Below are positions 1 to 8,106 of a DNA stretch of 64,000 nucleotides, piece by piece (within the stretch, counting starts at the first letter, position 1; each line of letters begins with the position of its first letter). The notes below the pieces were generated by a model. The model did not search any database. It saw nothing but the letters and a program-made list of their open reading frames with translations, and was not told where the DNA came from. The translations under genes were made by a program, and so were the position numbers. The stretch is from Austwickia sp. (lineage in GTDB: Bacteria; Actinomycetota; Actinomycetes; Actinomycetales; Dermatophilaceae): the NCBI GenBank assembly GCA_016711265.1, contig JADJTI010000003.1, positions 62,001 through 126,000 on the forward strand, read 5' to 3'.

Positions 1-1112
1 AGGGCTCCCAGGAGATCCTTGGCCAGGTGACTCTCCGGCGCGAACCCCGAGCGTTCCAGTACGGCCCGGACCTTGGACCGGACGTACGGTACATCCAGAA
101 CCGACCAGGTGTAGGCGCTGGCGGTGAACAGGCCGAGGAAGCGGTCCTCGCCCACCACCTCGCCGTCGGCGTCGAACCGGCGCACGCTGACGTAGTCCAG
201 GTACACGGGCCGATGCACGGTGGCCACCGCATTCGCCTTGGTCACGACCAACACCGTGCGTTCCCGAGCCCGCTGGGCCACCCGGGGCGGCAGGGGCGCC
301 GCGTCCCCCGCAGCCTCCCCACTGTCCCGGAGCAGTCCCAAGCCGGTCTCCGGCTCGGCTTGCAGCACGTCGTCGTCCCGCAAGTCATAGCGCCGGTAGC
401 CCAGGAAGGTGAACTGACCGTCCGCCAGCCACCTCAACAGGGACGTCGCATCCGCCACCTCGGCGGCATCGATGCCGGCCGGAGGGGTGTGCTCGAGCTC
501 GTCGGCCACAGCCCGGGCACGAGCCGTCATCGCCGGCCAGTCCTGCACGGCGACCCGGACGTCAGCCAGGATCCGCTCCAGCCGTTGCGCCAACCGGGCC
601 CGGTCCTGCTGGTCGGACATTCGATCCACCTGGATGTGCATCCAGGACTCGGCGGCGATCCCTTCTCCCGATGGACGCTGGTTGACGTCGGCGTCGACAA
701 GCTCGGACAGCTCACCGCTCGGTTCACGACGTACCACCATTTGGGGGTGCACGATCAGGTGCACCGCGCGCCCCTGGCGGCCGATTTCGGCGGTGACGGA
801 GTCGACCAGGAAGGGCATGTCATCGGTGACCACTTCAACGACGGAATGACCGCAGCTCCAGCCGTCGTGCTCGACGGTCGGGGTGAAGACCCGCACCCTG
901 GGCGTGCCCGGGTTGCGCCGGGACGCCAGCGATCGCAGCGACAATGCGGCGCCCAAGAGGTCCTCCGGACGCCGGCTGAGCAGATCCTCGGTGACGGTGT
1001 GCCGGTAGCACTGGTGAAGCAACTGGGAGCTCTGCGCGACCAGGCTCGGGTCTGCCAACGCCGCTGCCGCCTCCAAGAGCGCCGCCCGGGACTCCTCCAG
1101 CGTCTGCGTCAT
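1..1112 (-). CDS. gdh: NAD-specific glutamate dehydrogenase, N-terminal part (cut by window edge)
   Basis: I translated this region by eye because the reading frame is open to the window edge. The product begins MTQTLEESRAALLEAAAALA and runs about 370 residues without a stop. The order of segments (VEHDGWSCGHSVVEVVTDDM, then FLVDSVTAEIGRQGRAVHLIVHP, then a segment with FTFLGYRRYDL) is that of the N-terminal regulatory part of the very large (about 1,600-residue) NAD-dependent glutamate dehydrogenases. This family oxidises glutamate to 2-oxoglutarate and ammonium in the cytosol. The catalytic Rossmann domain would lie outside the window. The ATG at 1112 is preceded by a GGGGAGAT ribosome-binding site at good spacing, so the start is well supported. 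It is transcribed divergently from the DUF2505 gene. Confidence 0.85.
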   Translation of the reverse strand, partial: MTQTLEESRAALLEAAAALADPSLVAQSSQLLHQCYRHTVTEDLLSRRPEDLLGAALSLRSLASRRNPGTPRVRVFTPTVEHDGWSCGHSVVEVVTDDMPFLVDSVTAEIGRQGRAVHLIVHPQMVVRREPSGELSELVDADVNQRPSGEGIAAESWMHIQVDRMSDQQDRARLAQRLERILADVRVAVQDWPAMTARARAVADELEHTPPAGIDAAEVADATSLLRWLADGQFTFLGYRRYDLRDDDVLQAEPETGLGLLRDSGEAAGDAAPLPPRVAQRARERTVLVVTKANAVATVHRPVYLDYVSVRRFDADGEVVGEDRFLGLFTASAYTWSVLDVPYVRSKVRAVLERSGFAPESHLAKDLLGA

Positions 1113-1254
1113 CGTCGATCTCCCCACCCTCGTACGTCGTCGTCGTCTGGCCCCAGGCTACTGGTCACGGCCACGGGCGCACCCGAGTCGGGGGCGAGCA
1201 CCGAATCTGGGCGCGCCTGTGCGCGAGGAGGTCACGCGCAGTGATTCGGGTCGT

Positions 1255-1260
1255 TACGGT
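1255..1260 (+). promoter_or_regulatory. Candidate -10 element for leaderless DUF2505 transcript
   Basis: The hexamer TACGGT matches the actinobacterial TANNNT -10 pattern and ends six bases before the ATG at 1267. That is the spacing expected when transcription starts at the initiation codon. No Shine-Dalgarno sequence precedes this ATG. No convincing -35 element was seen, so this is a pattern-based inference. Confidence 0.4.
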
Positions 1261-1266
1261 GTGCTC

Positions 1267-1770
1267 ATGGACATGAACGACACGATCGACTACGCGGCCT
1301 CTGTCGAGGACGTGTTCACCATGCTGACCGACGAGGAGTTCCAGTCCCGTAAGTGCATCGAGACCAAGGCCGTCCGGCACGAAGTCAAGATCTACGACAG
1401 GGGCGGCTCCACCGTGATCGACACCCGGCGAGCCGTCCCGACGGACCGGTTCCCCGATTTCGCGCGGGCCATCGTCGGTCGGACGATCACGATCGTGCAG
1501 CAGGACACCTGGCATGCCGCCTCCGCCGACGGCACTCGCACCGGGACCATTCACGTCACCGTGGAGGGCGTGCCGATCTGGCTGAAAGGTACCCTTCGGT
1601 TGTCGTCCACCGCCGCCGGGACGCACGAGATCATCCGAGGCACCCTGCACGCGTCGGTACCGCTCGTGGGCAGCAAGTTGGAACGGGCAGCGATGCCCGC
1701 CCTGGAGGCCGCCGTGAACGCCGAGGAACGCGTCGGGGTCACCTGGCTGGCGGAACGGGCCGCCGATTAG
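1267..1770 (+). CDS. DUF2505 family protein
   Basis: This 167-residue protein has the features of the actinobacterial DUF2505 family (START/SRPBCC-like fold, function unknown): an N-terminal strand with an IDY-x-A-x-x-x-x-VF pattern, a central TRRAVPTDRFPDF segment and a C-terminal amphipathic helix. There is no signal peptide or membrane segment, so it is presumably cytosolic. The frame is open upstream to a GTG at 1219, but family members start with the short strand before IDYAA, which favours ATG 1267 (or 1273). Lipid or hydrophobic-ligand binding is plausible from the fold only. It is divergent from the glutamate dehydrogenase gene and is followed by a long palindrome. Confidence 0.8.
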   Translation: MDMNDTIDYAASVEDVFTMLTDEEFQSRKCIETKAVRHEVKIYDRGGSTVIDTRRAVPTDRFPDFARAIVGRTITIVQQDTWHAASADGTRTGTIHVTVEGVPIWLKGTLRLSSTAAGTHEIIRGTLHASVPLVGSKLERAAMPALEAAVNAEERVGVTWLAERAAD

Positions 1771-1820
1771 TTGCTGCGTCCACGCAGGGCGGATGCCGGA
1801 CCGACGGTTGATCCGCTCGC

Positions 1821-1888
1821 CCCGAACCCACGTTGGCCCTCCGGACCCACGAAGCGTGGTGGGTCCGGCAGCGGGACGTAGGTTCGGG
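1821..1888. repeat. Nested palindrome, related to the element at 63.18 kb
   Basis: The inner stem CCGGACCCAC (1841-1850) pairs perfectly with GTGGGTCCGG (1859-1868) around an 8-base loop. The outer arms CCCGAACC (1821-1828) and GGTTCGGG (1881-1888), plus ACGT/ACGT next to them, extend the structure to 68 bases. The core GGACCCACGAAGC...GTGGGTCC is nearly identical to the 24-bp palindrome at 63179-63202. The hairpin sits between two converging genes and could end transcription in both directions, but there is no T-run. The match to a distant site suggests a dispersed repeat. Confidence 0.75.
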
Positions 1889-1968
1889 CTTCGATGGGCG
1901 GTCCGGCGACGCGGGGGTTGACCAACCTCAGTGTCAAACAGAGCGGGCCGATCGCCCACTCCGGCGGC

Positions 1969-2418
1969 TCAAGCCAGCCGATCCGCCAGATGGGGCAACT
2001 CGCTCGCGTCGTACCAGAGGAGTTCCGCGTCGGGGTCGGCGTCCTCGGCGACGTGGATCGAGACCACGTGCTGAGCAGCCAGCGCGACGGTGAGCCGCAC
2101 GGCGTACCCGATCTCGGCCTCCACGGGCTGGTCCTGCGCCGGACCCGGGTAGGGCACGACATCCACCACCTGGTGCTCCAGCAGGTCGGCGGCCAGGACG
2201 ACCGGTGCCGAGGCGCCGCTGGAGGGAGCCAGCGATTGCGCGGCCACGCAGAGCGCGTCGTACTCCAACTCCTCCTCGTCCTGGTCCGGGTAGGCGGCAC
2301 GCACCACCGCCGTGACGGCGTACGCCTGACGCCCGGCGGTCGGGAGGTCCGTATCCGCGGCGAGGATGCTCAGCTCGGCCGGCGGCAGCGGGAGGAAGAC
2401 CCGCCGTCTCCCGCTCAC
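1969..2418 (-). CDS. DUF6912 family protein
   Basis: This protein of 149 residues begins with a VFLPLP strand followed by AYAVTAVVRAAYPDQDEEEL and EYDALCVAAQ segments, the layout I associate with the actinobacterial DUF6912 family (function unknown). I chose GTG 2418 because it overlaps the stop of the upstream acyltransferase gene as GTGA, which implies translational coupling. The longer in-frame start upstream would add a basic segment lying inside that gene. No signal peptide, membrane helix or catalytic motif is visible. The protein is acidic and presumably cytosolic. Its role is unknown; only the coupling to the acyltransferase is suggestive. Confidence 0.7.
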   Translation of the reverse strand: MSGRRRVFLPLPPAELSILAADTDLPTAGRQAYAVTAVVRAAYPDQDEEELEYDALCVAAQSLAPSSGASAPVVLAADLLEHQVVDVVPYPGPAQDQPVEAEIGYAVRLTVALAAQHVVSIHVAEDADPDAELLWYDASELPHLADRLA

Positions 2419-3812
2419 GAGGCGTCGATGAGCTCGTTCAGGCTGTCCTTGAGGCACTGCCCGAGCAGCTCCAGGTCGTGCATGCCCGTGCGGTCACCGT
2501 TGAGCCCGAAGCACATCGTGCCGTGGTAGGAGGTGACCCCGACGGCCACGGCCTGGCCGAGGGCCAGGGGCATCACCGGGTAGCTGGCCAGCATCATGGC
2601 TCCGGCGCAGTACCTCGGATCCTGCGGCCCGGGGACGTTCGTGATCACCAGGTTGAACAGCCGGCGGGACATGGCGCTGCCCAGCCGCGCCCCCAGGTGG
2701 TGCAGGGTCGGCGGGGCGAACCCGGTGAGCCCGGCAAGGGTATCGGCGCCGATTCCCCCAGCCACCTGAGACCGCATCTGATAGGCCACCTGCTCCAACC
2801 GGAGGCGGGCGTTCGGCTCGCCCACCGGGAGTTCGACGAAGCACGGAGCCACCCGATTGGCCAAGCCGATGTTGTCCCCGAGATCGTAGATGGACAGCGG
2901 CACCATCGCGCGCACCGTGCTCCCCACGTGCACGGGCTCCCCTCGGGCCTGCAACCAGGTGCGCAACGCCCCGGTGATGGTGGCCAGGACGACGTCGTTG
3001 ACCGTGATCTCGGCGTTGCTGTCCAGGTTCTCGCGCACCTTGCGGTAGTCGCCGAGGTCGGAGCCGACCATCACGAAACGCCGGGTCGCTCCGACGCGGA
3101 CGTTCAGCGGGCTGGTCGGGGCCGGCCGGGCAGCGGTCCGCGCCACGGTCGCCAGCACATCACCGGCGACGCCGGCGACGCGCTTGCCCAGGACGAGCAT
3201 CTCGGTGGCGCCCCCCCGCACGGCCTCCAGCAGCTGCGAAGGCTTGGTCAGCGACTCCAGAGCGGCCTCGGCCACCAGTTCCAGGTCCGACGGTGAGCGC
3301 CGCGGGGTCCACGCGGGCACGGTGGCCGGCCGGTACTCGGGCGTCTCATCCAGGATCAAATGGGCGATGTCGACCGCATGGACGCCGTCGACCAGCGCCT
3401 GGTGGGTCTTGGTCACCAACGCGAAGCGGTCCTTGTCCAGGCCCTCGACCAGGTAGATCTCCCAGAGCGGGTGCTCGCGGTCCAGGGGGCGTGACTGGAT
3501 CCGGGCGACGAACTCCTGGAGCTGTTCCCGGTTGCCCGGACGCGGCAGCGCCGAACGACGGACGTGGTAGGCGAGGTCGAAATCGGTGTCATCGACCCAG
3601 ACGGGGTTGGCCAGCTTTCCGGGGAGTTCCTTGATCCGCTGGCGGTAACGGGAGACCTGGCCGATGCGCGCCGACAGCAGAGCCAGCAGGTCGTCGTACT
3701 CCAGCCCCTCCGGTGGCGGCTCGAAGATCATGACGGACCCCACGTGCATGGCCGTGGTCGGTTCTTCCAGGTACAGGAACGACGCGTCCAGCGGGTTCAG
3801 TCGGTCGGTCAC
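2415..3812 (-). CDS. Wax ester synthase/diacylglycerol acyltransferase family protein
   Basis: This 465-residue protein matches the WS/DGAT (Tgs) family over its full length: an N-terminal LNPLDASFLYLE segment, the PLWE motif near residue 115, a condensation-type active-site region near residue 137, and the C-terminal NVPGPQ motif. The family transfers acyl groups from acyl-CoA to diacylglycerol or fatty alcohols at the inner membrane to make storage lipids. The canonical HHxxxDG motif reads HQALVDG here (H137, Q138, D142, G143), so the second histidine, usually regarded as catalytic, is glutamine. GTG 3812 was preferred because LNPLD lies near the N-terminus in the family; the longer frame adds an Arg/Pro-rich stretch. 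It is coupled to the downstream DUF6912 gene. Confidence 0.88.
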   Translation of the reverse strand: MTDRLNPLDASFLYLEEPTTAMHVGSVMIFEPPPEGLEYDDLLALLSARIGQVSRYRQRIKELPGKLANPVWVDDTDFDLAYHVRRSALPRPGNREQLQEFVARIQSRPLDREHPLWEIYLVEGLDKDRFALVTKTHQALVDGVHAVDIAHLILDETPEYRPATVPAWTPRRSPSDLELVAEAALESLTKPSQLLEAVRGGATEMLVLGKRVAGVAGDVLATVARTAARPAPTSPLNVRVGATRRFVMVGSDLGDYRKVRENLDSNAEITVNDVVLATITGALRTWLQARGEPVHVGSTVRAMVPLSIYDLGDNIGLANRVAPCFVELPVGEPNARLRLEQVAYQMRSQVAGGIGADTLAGLTGFAPPTLHHLGARLGSAMSRRLFNLVITNVPGPQDPRYCAGAMMLASYPVMPLALGQAVAVGVTSYHGTMCFGLNGDRTGMHDLELLGQCLKDSLNELIDAS

Positions 3813-3983
3813 CCGTTCATGCTCACACACGCGAGCTGGAGGGTGGGGCCGATGCCGCGTGAAATCCATCCGCCCGTGCGGCAGACCAGGGCCGGGACGG
3901 GAGCGACGGGCCTGCGCGAGCACGCTGCCGGTCAATGCCGGTCACCCGGCGGTCAATCTCGGTCACCCGCCGGTCAATGCCGC

Positions 3984-5441
3984 TCAGCGCAGGATCCACC
4001 GCAGGCGACGCCGCCGTTGCCGACGACCCGCCCGAGGGCCGTCCGCTGCGACCTGATGCCGGGCCGGGGCGACCGCGTCGGCGTCGTGCGGTGATCCGCT
4101 CTCCCGCGCCGACCCCAGGTCCCCCAGCCCCACGGCGGCCCCCACCCGGTCGGCCAGATCGCGGATCCCGCGACGGACCTCGGAGCCGGGCGCCCATTCG
4201 ATCAGTGTCTGGCCGGCCAGCAGGGCCGCGTCGACGGTCGCTGGATCATCGGGCAGCAGCACCGCGTCGCTCACCCCGGCGAAGCGGTCCAGGACGGCAC
4301 GGATCCGCTCCCCCGGCCCCTCCCCGACCGAGGCTTCGCGCACCCGGTTGACGACCACGGTCCGGGCGGGCTGCGCCGGTGCTGGTCCGCCGCGTCGCAG
4401 CTGCAGGACGTCGGTGAGCTCACCGATCCCTCGCACCAGCCGCTGAAGGCCGATCGGATCGGCGCCGCCGACGACGACCACGTGATCGGCGGCGAGCAGA
4501 CAGGTGACGGTGGCCGCGTTCCGCCGCGGCGCCCGAGTGTCGTAACTGAGTTCCTCGTCCTCTTCGAGGCAGAAGCCCACATCCACCACGATCACCCGGG
4601 CCAGTGACCTGGCCAGCGCCAGGATCTGCAACAGTGGGGCGGCCCGCAGTTCCGGCCAGCGCAGGGCGCTCGGGATGCCGGTCAGGATGCGCAGTTCGTC
4701 GCAGACGTACGGCGACAGCCGCGCCAACGCGGTCAGGTCCAGATACCCCTGGTCGGCCGCCCGAGCGGCGGCCAGCACACCCGGCGCCTCATTGAGCAGA
4801 GCCAACGCCTGAGCCTGGGTACCGCCGTAGGAGTCGGCGTCCATCAGGAGCGTGGGCCACCCGGCGGTGGCGTACTCGGCGGCCAGCGAGCGTGCCAGCA
4901 GGCTCCTGCCCGGGGATCCGGTCGGCCCCCACACCGCGATCACCGCTCCCGGGGGGCCGTTTGTATCCAGCTCCTCGGGCCCCCCGGGGACGGCCTGGCG
5001 AGCGGCCGGACCCGACTCCAGATCGGGGCTCTGACCGTCGGCGATGCCGCGATGCCCCTCGACCTCGGGCAGGCCGGCCTGACTGCGCCGTTCGAAGGCC
5101 AGCTGGAGCGCCTCCTCCAGGTCATCCAGCCCGGCATCGGCGCTGATCACCGCGTGCAGGCCCCACTGGCGCAGCCGACGCTCGGCCGGGTCGTCCCCGG
5201 GAGCGTGCACGCCGAGCAAACCCACGCCGCAGGCGCCCAGGTCTGATAGGGCGCTGCGGTCCAAAAGGCGCAGATCCGCCGAGATCACGGCGACATCGGC
5301 GAGCCCCGCGGCGGCCGCTGCCAACAGGTCGGCCAGGTCGGGGCATCGCCTGGCCACCTCCCAGGTCCGGGAGGCCCCCAGGGTGGTAACCAGCTCCGTT
5401 TCCCACGCGCGGGTCACCGCGACGATCAGCGGCCGGGTCAC
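3984..5441 (-). CDS. CpaE-like MinD/ParA-type ATPase
   Basis: The 485-residue product has an N-terminal pseudo-receiver-like domain (about 1-115), a low-complexity linker, and a MinD/ParA/CpaE-like NTPase domain from about 165 to 440. The deviant Walker A loop is GPTGSPGRS (172-180), with arginine where the P-loop lysine belongs. MDADSYGG, VIVVDVGF and VVVNRVRE match later motifs of the fold. The C-terminus is a strongly basic tail. CpaE proteins localise Tad/Flp pilus machinery, but no other Tad gene is present here. The GTG start at 5441 overlaps the SAF-protein stop as GTGA, so the two are made from one transcript. Function remains uncertain; a role with a membrane-associated SAF protein is inferred from context. 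Confidence 0.75.
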   Translation of the reverse strand: MTRPLIVAVTRAWETELVTTLGASRTWEVARRCPDLADLLAAAAAGLADVAVISADLRLLDRSALSDLGACGVGLLGVHAPGDDPAERRLRQWGLHAVISADAGLDDLEEALQLAFERRSQAGLPEVEGHRGIADGQSPDLESGPAARQAVPGGPEELDTNGPPGAVIAVWGPTGSPGRSLLARSLAAEYATAGWPTLLMDADSYGGTQAQALALLNEAPGVLAAARAADQGYLDLTALARLSPYVCDELRILTGIPSALRWPELRAAPLLQILALARSLARVIVVDVGFCLEEDEELSYDTRAPRRNAATVTCLLAADHVVVVGGADPIGLQRLVRGIGELTDVLQLRRGGPAPAQPARTVVVNRVREASVGEGPGERIRAVLDRFAGVSDAVLLPDDPATVDAALLAGQTLIEWAPGSEVRRGIRDLADRVGAAVGLGDLGSARESGSPHDADAVAPARHQVAADGPRAGRRQRRRRLRWILR

Positions 5442-6115
5442 CGAGTCGTTCCCGACCCCAGCGGTACCGCAGAGACCACCGGCACGAGGGTGAACCGGGC
5501 CTGCTGATCGACCGCCTCGATCACGCGTTCCACCTGGTCGTCCGGCACCACGATGTGAACACCGACGGTGCCCGCGCCGACGCCCCCACGACCGGCAGCC
5601 TCGGGGACCCGACTGACCGCCACCTGGCTGAGCATCTTGACCGGTCGGCCGTAGGCCTGCCCCCCGGCCGCGCCCGGCCGTCGGGTGTTCACCCAGACAT
5701 CGACCGCCTCGCCCACCGTGATGAGCCGGGCAGCGTCCTGATCGACGGGCACCATGACCGGCTTGCCCGGGTGGGTGGCCCGGCCGATGGCGCTGCGAGG
5801 GAGCAGCTCACCGGCCCGCACCTCGCGGACCGCGACGGTCCCGGCCGGCAGTCCGGCGCCGGCATCGAGGTAGTGCTCGGCTCGGTCCCCGAGCACGACG
5901 CCGACCCTGCTGAGGTGGTGCTCCTGAATCACCTGCCCGGCGCGGATCGCTACCGCCGCGGCGTACACCGGCGCGCGATCATCAAAGGAATTCACCAAGC
6001 GGGCGCCAGCCACCACGGACCCGAGGACGAGCAGGATCCCGATGATCAGGCGGGGGTCCCGCCAGCTGGGGGCGCGCAGTCGATGGGCGTCTCGTTCCGC
6101 TAACTGTGCCGCCAT
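5438..6115 (-). CDS. SAF-domain membrane protein (CpaB/RcpC-like)
   Basis: From ATG 6115 the product has 225 residues: a short cytosolic N-terminus, one membrane helix (around LIIGILLVLGSVVAGARLV), then an SAF-like domain with the RAGQVIQEHHLSR and VREVRAGELLPRSAIG segments, and a C-terminal part containing VDVWVNTRR. CpaB/RcpC proteins of this type sit in the envelope and help assemble Tad/Flp pili. I prefer ATG 6115, which has GGAG about ten bases upstream, over ATG 6154, which would add 13 residues. It heads a two-gene operon with the CpaE-like ATPase, coupled by GTGA. An SAF/CpaE pair without other pilus genes makes a pilus role unproven. Confidence 0.7.
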   Translation of the reverse strand: MAAQLAERDAHRLRAPSWRDPRLIIGILLVLGSVVAGARLVNSFDDRAPVYAAAVAIRAGQVIQEHHLSRVGVVLGDRAEHYLDAGAGLPAGTVAVREVRAGELLPRSAIGRATHPGKPVMVPVDQDAARLITVGEAVDVWVNTRRPGAAGGQAYGRPVKMLSQVAVSRVPEAAGRGGVGAGTVGVHIVVPDDQVERVIEAVDQQARFTLVPVVSAVPLGSGTTR

Positions 6116-6424
6116 CGGCCTGCTCTCCGATCCCCCTGCGCGGGCGGTGGTCATCGCCCGGTGATCCTGTCTGGGGGCATCCTCCCCGATGCGCGCGGGG
6201 CGAGTCGGGTGTTTGTCCACAACGCCCCACGCACGCCCCACGCACGGCCCACGCAACGCGTAGGAAGCCCGCGACCTGCCCGCGACGTCGCGCGTGGACG
6301 CCGACGGGCCTGGTCAGCGGATCGCGGGCGTGTGGAAAACCGCCGGCTGCCCCAAAGCGGCTGTGATAGACACGAGGTGGCGCGCCGGTCGGTCACCGCG
6401 CCACCCCGGATGAAAGAGCGGCTC

Positions 6425-6667
6425 ATGGCGCAGCGTTTCCTGCAACTCAGCGAGGTGTGTGAAGTCCTCAACATCTCCTCTGCGCAGGCGTACGCGTTGG
6501 TGCGCTCCGGCGATCTGCCCGCCATCAAGATCGGGGGCCGCGGTCAGTGGCGGGTCGAGACCACGGAGCTGGAGTCGTACATTCAGCGCATGTACGAGCA
6601 GACCCGGACGTTCGTGGCGCAGCACCCCTTCGCCGACGCCCTGGGCGAGGGGGACCTGCCCCACTGA
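6425..6667 (+). CDS. BldC/excisionase-family helix-turn-helix regulator
   Basis: This is an 80-residue protein, nearly all of it a MerR-like winged helix-turn-helix: LQLSEVCEVLNISSAQAYAL, then VRSGDLPAIKIGGRGQWRVE and a C-terminal helix. This is the pattern of the BldC/excisionase family, small DNA-binding proteins that act as developmental or global regulators in actinobacteria. An in-frame ATG at 6410 would add MKERL; 6425 is favoured by the AAAGAGCGG just upstream. The gene stands alone between the divergent SAF operon and the converging hypothetical gene. Targets cannot be told from sequence. Confidence 0.8.
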   Translation: MAQRFLQLSEVCEVLNISSAQAYALVRSGDLPAIKIGGRGQWRVETTELESYIQRMYEQTRTFVAQHPFADALGEGDLPH

Positions 6668-6678
6668 GCGAGCCGCCA

Positions 6679-7296
6679 CTACCCCCAGGATGGGCCCGCG
6701 CCGCTTCCCAGGCTGGCGGTGTGGTCGGCGATGGCGGCCACCGCGCTGAAGGGTACGACGTGCCGCGAACGCACGTTGGCGGCCCGTCGCGGCAGGTCGA
6801 TGGGGTGCTCACTGATGTCGAAATGGTCGGCTCCGACCGCGTCGATGGTCCCCGAGGCGTGCCAACCCGTGATGTCGTGAACCTGGACCACCGCCCGGTC
6901 GCGGGCCAGGGCGCGGATCGCGAACCCAAAGCGGAAACGCCGCCCCATCTCCTGGCCTGAGGTTGCTGCCCAGGCCATGCCATCGATGCGCTGCAGAGCG
7001 GTCAGCGGGATCAGCCAGGACCGTCCGACACCGTCGACCACAACGCACCAGTCCGCGCCTACATCGGTGACCCGGCCCTCCAGCGCGAGGCCGCCCAGCA
7101 GCCGAAACCCGACCGGCGACCCGCCCGGGTCCAGGCTCTGGGTGGCGGCCAGTCCCGCCAGACGGGCCCGCAACGGGATGAGAGCCCGCTCCCGCCGGAC
7201 CCGATCGGCCACCTCGGCATCGAGCTCGGACCGGTGCACCGCGGCCCCCAGCGCCTCCAGATCGTCGAACAGCTCGTCCCAGCGCACGCCCCCCAT
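6679..7296 (-). CDS. Conserved actinobacterial protein of unknown function
   Basis: The 205-residue product from ATG 7296 has an N-terminal helical segment (WDELFDDLEALGAAVHRSEL), a basic arginine-rich stretch (about 35-55), and two beta-rich modules that look alike (LALEGRVTDVGADWCVVVDG and WHASGTIDAVGADHFDISEH). Each module has the shape 'x-G-x-V/I-x-x-V-G-A-D', suggesting an internal duplication of an Sm/PRC-like barrel. There is no signal peptide or membrane helix. A GGGAGGG stretch lies about 13 bases upstream of ATG 7296. It is divergent from the LysM gene. I do not recognise a named family with confidence and assign no function. Confidence 0.7.
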   Translation of the reverse strand: MGGVRWDELFDDLEALGAAVHRSELDAEVADRVRRERALIPLRARLAGLAATQSLDPGGSPVGFRLLGGLALEGRVTDVGADWCVVVDGVGRSWLIPLTALQRIDGMAWAATSGQEMGRRFRFGFAIRALARDRAVVQVHDITGWHASGTIDAVGADHFDISEHPIDLPRRAANVRSRHVVPFSAVAAIADHTASLGSGAGPSWG

Positions 7297-7364
7297 TCTG
7301 CCCGGGCCCTCCCTCATCATCCACAGCTTGTTGGTGATCGTGGTCCAACATCATCAAACAGCAC

Positions 7365-7370
7365 TAAATT
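7365..7370 (+). promoter_or_regulatory. Candidate -10 element for leaderless LysM-protein transcript
   Basis: TAAATT matches TANNNT and ends seven bases before the ATG at 7378, where no ribosome-binding site exists. The 7320-7377 stretch is markedly AT-richer than its surroundings. This supports a leaderless start at 7378. The -35 region is not obvious. Confidence 0.42.
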
Positions 7371-7377
7371 GCACTCT

Positions 7378-8106
7378 ATGCCTGCATACGTCACCCCGGT
7401 ACGCCGACCGGTCGCCTGCGAAGGAACGCCCACCACACCCGGGCTGGCCGGGTGGTGCGCGGTCATGACCGTGCCCATCGCCGCGATGAGTCACTGGCTG
7501 GTCGAGGTCATCACCGAGCTGACCGGACGTGGTTGGCCGAGTCTGGTCGCCACGCCCGCGGATCTGCTCGTGCTGGCCTGCGCCGGGACCGCACTGGTGG
7601 TGGCCTTGCGCTGGTTGATCGGGGCCACCCTGACCGTGGCGGCGCTGCTTCCCGGCGGGCTCGGGCGGATGGCACGCCAGGTGCAGAGCCGGGTCGCGCC
7701 GCAGCTGCTTGTGAGGCTGACCTGCGCCGCCCTCGGCGGCACCGTGATCGGCGCCTTGCCCGGTCATGCCATGGCAGCGTCCGCAGGTCACCGAACCCCG
7801 CCCCCGACCGCCGCTGCGGGGCCGGTCATCGTGACGCGCGGGCCCGCCGCGGCCGACGACGGGCTCCCCGACCCCGGCTGGCGCGTCGCCCCCCAGGGCG
7901 AGGCCGTGGGGGATGCGCATGTCCGTCCGGGGGACACGTTGTGGGACGTGGCGGCAGCTCGGCTACCGGGCCGGCCGACGAACGCCGCGATCGACCGCGC
8001 CTGGCGCAGCTGGTACGCGGCCAATCGCGCCACCGTCGGCCCTGATCCGGATCTGATCCTGCCCGGCCAGCGGCTGGTCAGCCCGACGCCCTGGGGGCAG
8101 CGGTGA
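7378..8106 (+). CDS. Membrane-associated LysM-domain protein
   Basis: The 242-residue protein has two hydrophobic segments (around LLVLACAGTALVVAL and LVRLTCAALGGTVIGALPG), a Pro/Ala-rich linker and a C-terminal LysM-like domain (VRPGDTLWDVAAARL to LPGQRLVSP). LysM domains bind N-acetylglucosamine polymers such as peptidoglycan, so it probably sits in the cytoplasmic membrane facing the wall. ATG 7378 is chosen for its leaderless promoter; ATG 7465 is the main alternative and would remove 29 residues. The stop overlaps the next gene as GTGA, linking it to the Rv3235-like protein, an arrangement that in actinobacteria often precedes secA. Confidence 0.75.
   Translation: MPAYVTPVRRPVACEGTPTTPGLAGWCAVMTVPIAAMSHWLVEVITELTGRGWPSLVATPADLLVLACAGTALVVALRWLIGATLTVAALLPGGLGRMARQVQSRVAPQLLVRLTCAALGGTVIGALPGHAMAASAGHRTPPPTAAAGPVIVTRGPAAADDGLPDPGWRVAPQGEAVGDAHVRPGDTLWDVAAARLPGRPTNAAIDRAWRSWYAANRATVGPDPDLILPGQRLVSPTPWGQR

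Noticed and set aside
27..1244. A 405-codon plus-strand frame at the window start
   Set aside because: It is antisense to a clear glutamate dehydrogenase N-terminus with a good start site; composition is Arg/Gly/His-rich shadow sequence.
2478..3296. A 272-codon plus-strand frame inside the acyltransferase gene
   Set aside because: Antisense shadow of a well-supported enzyme; His/Arg/Gly-rich with no motif.
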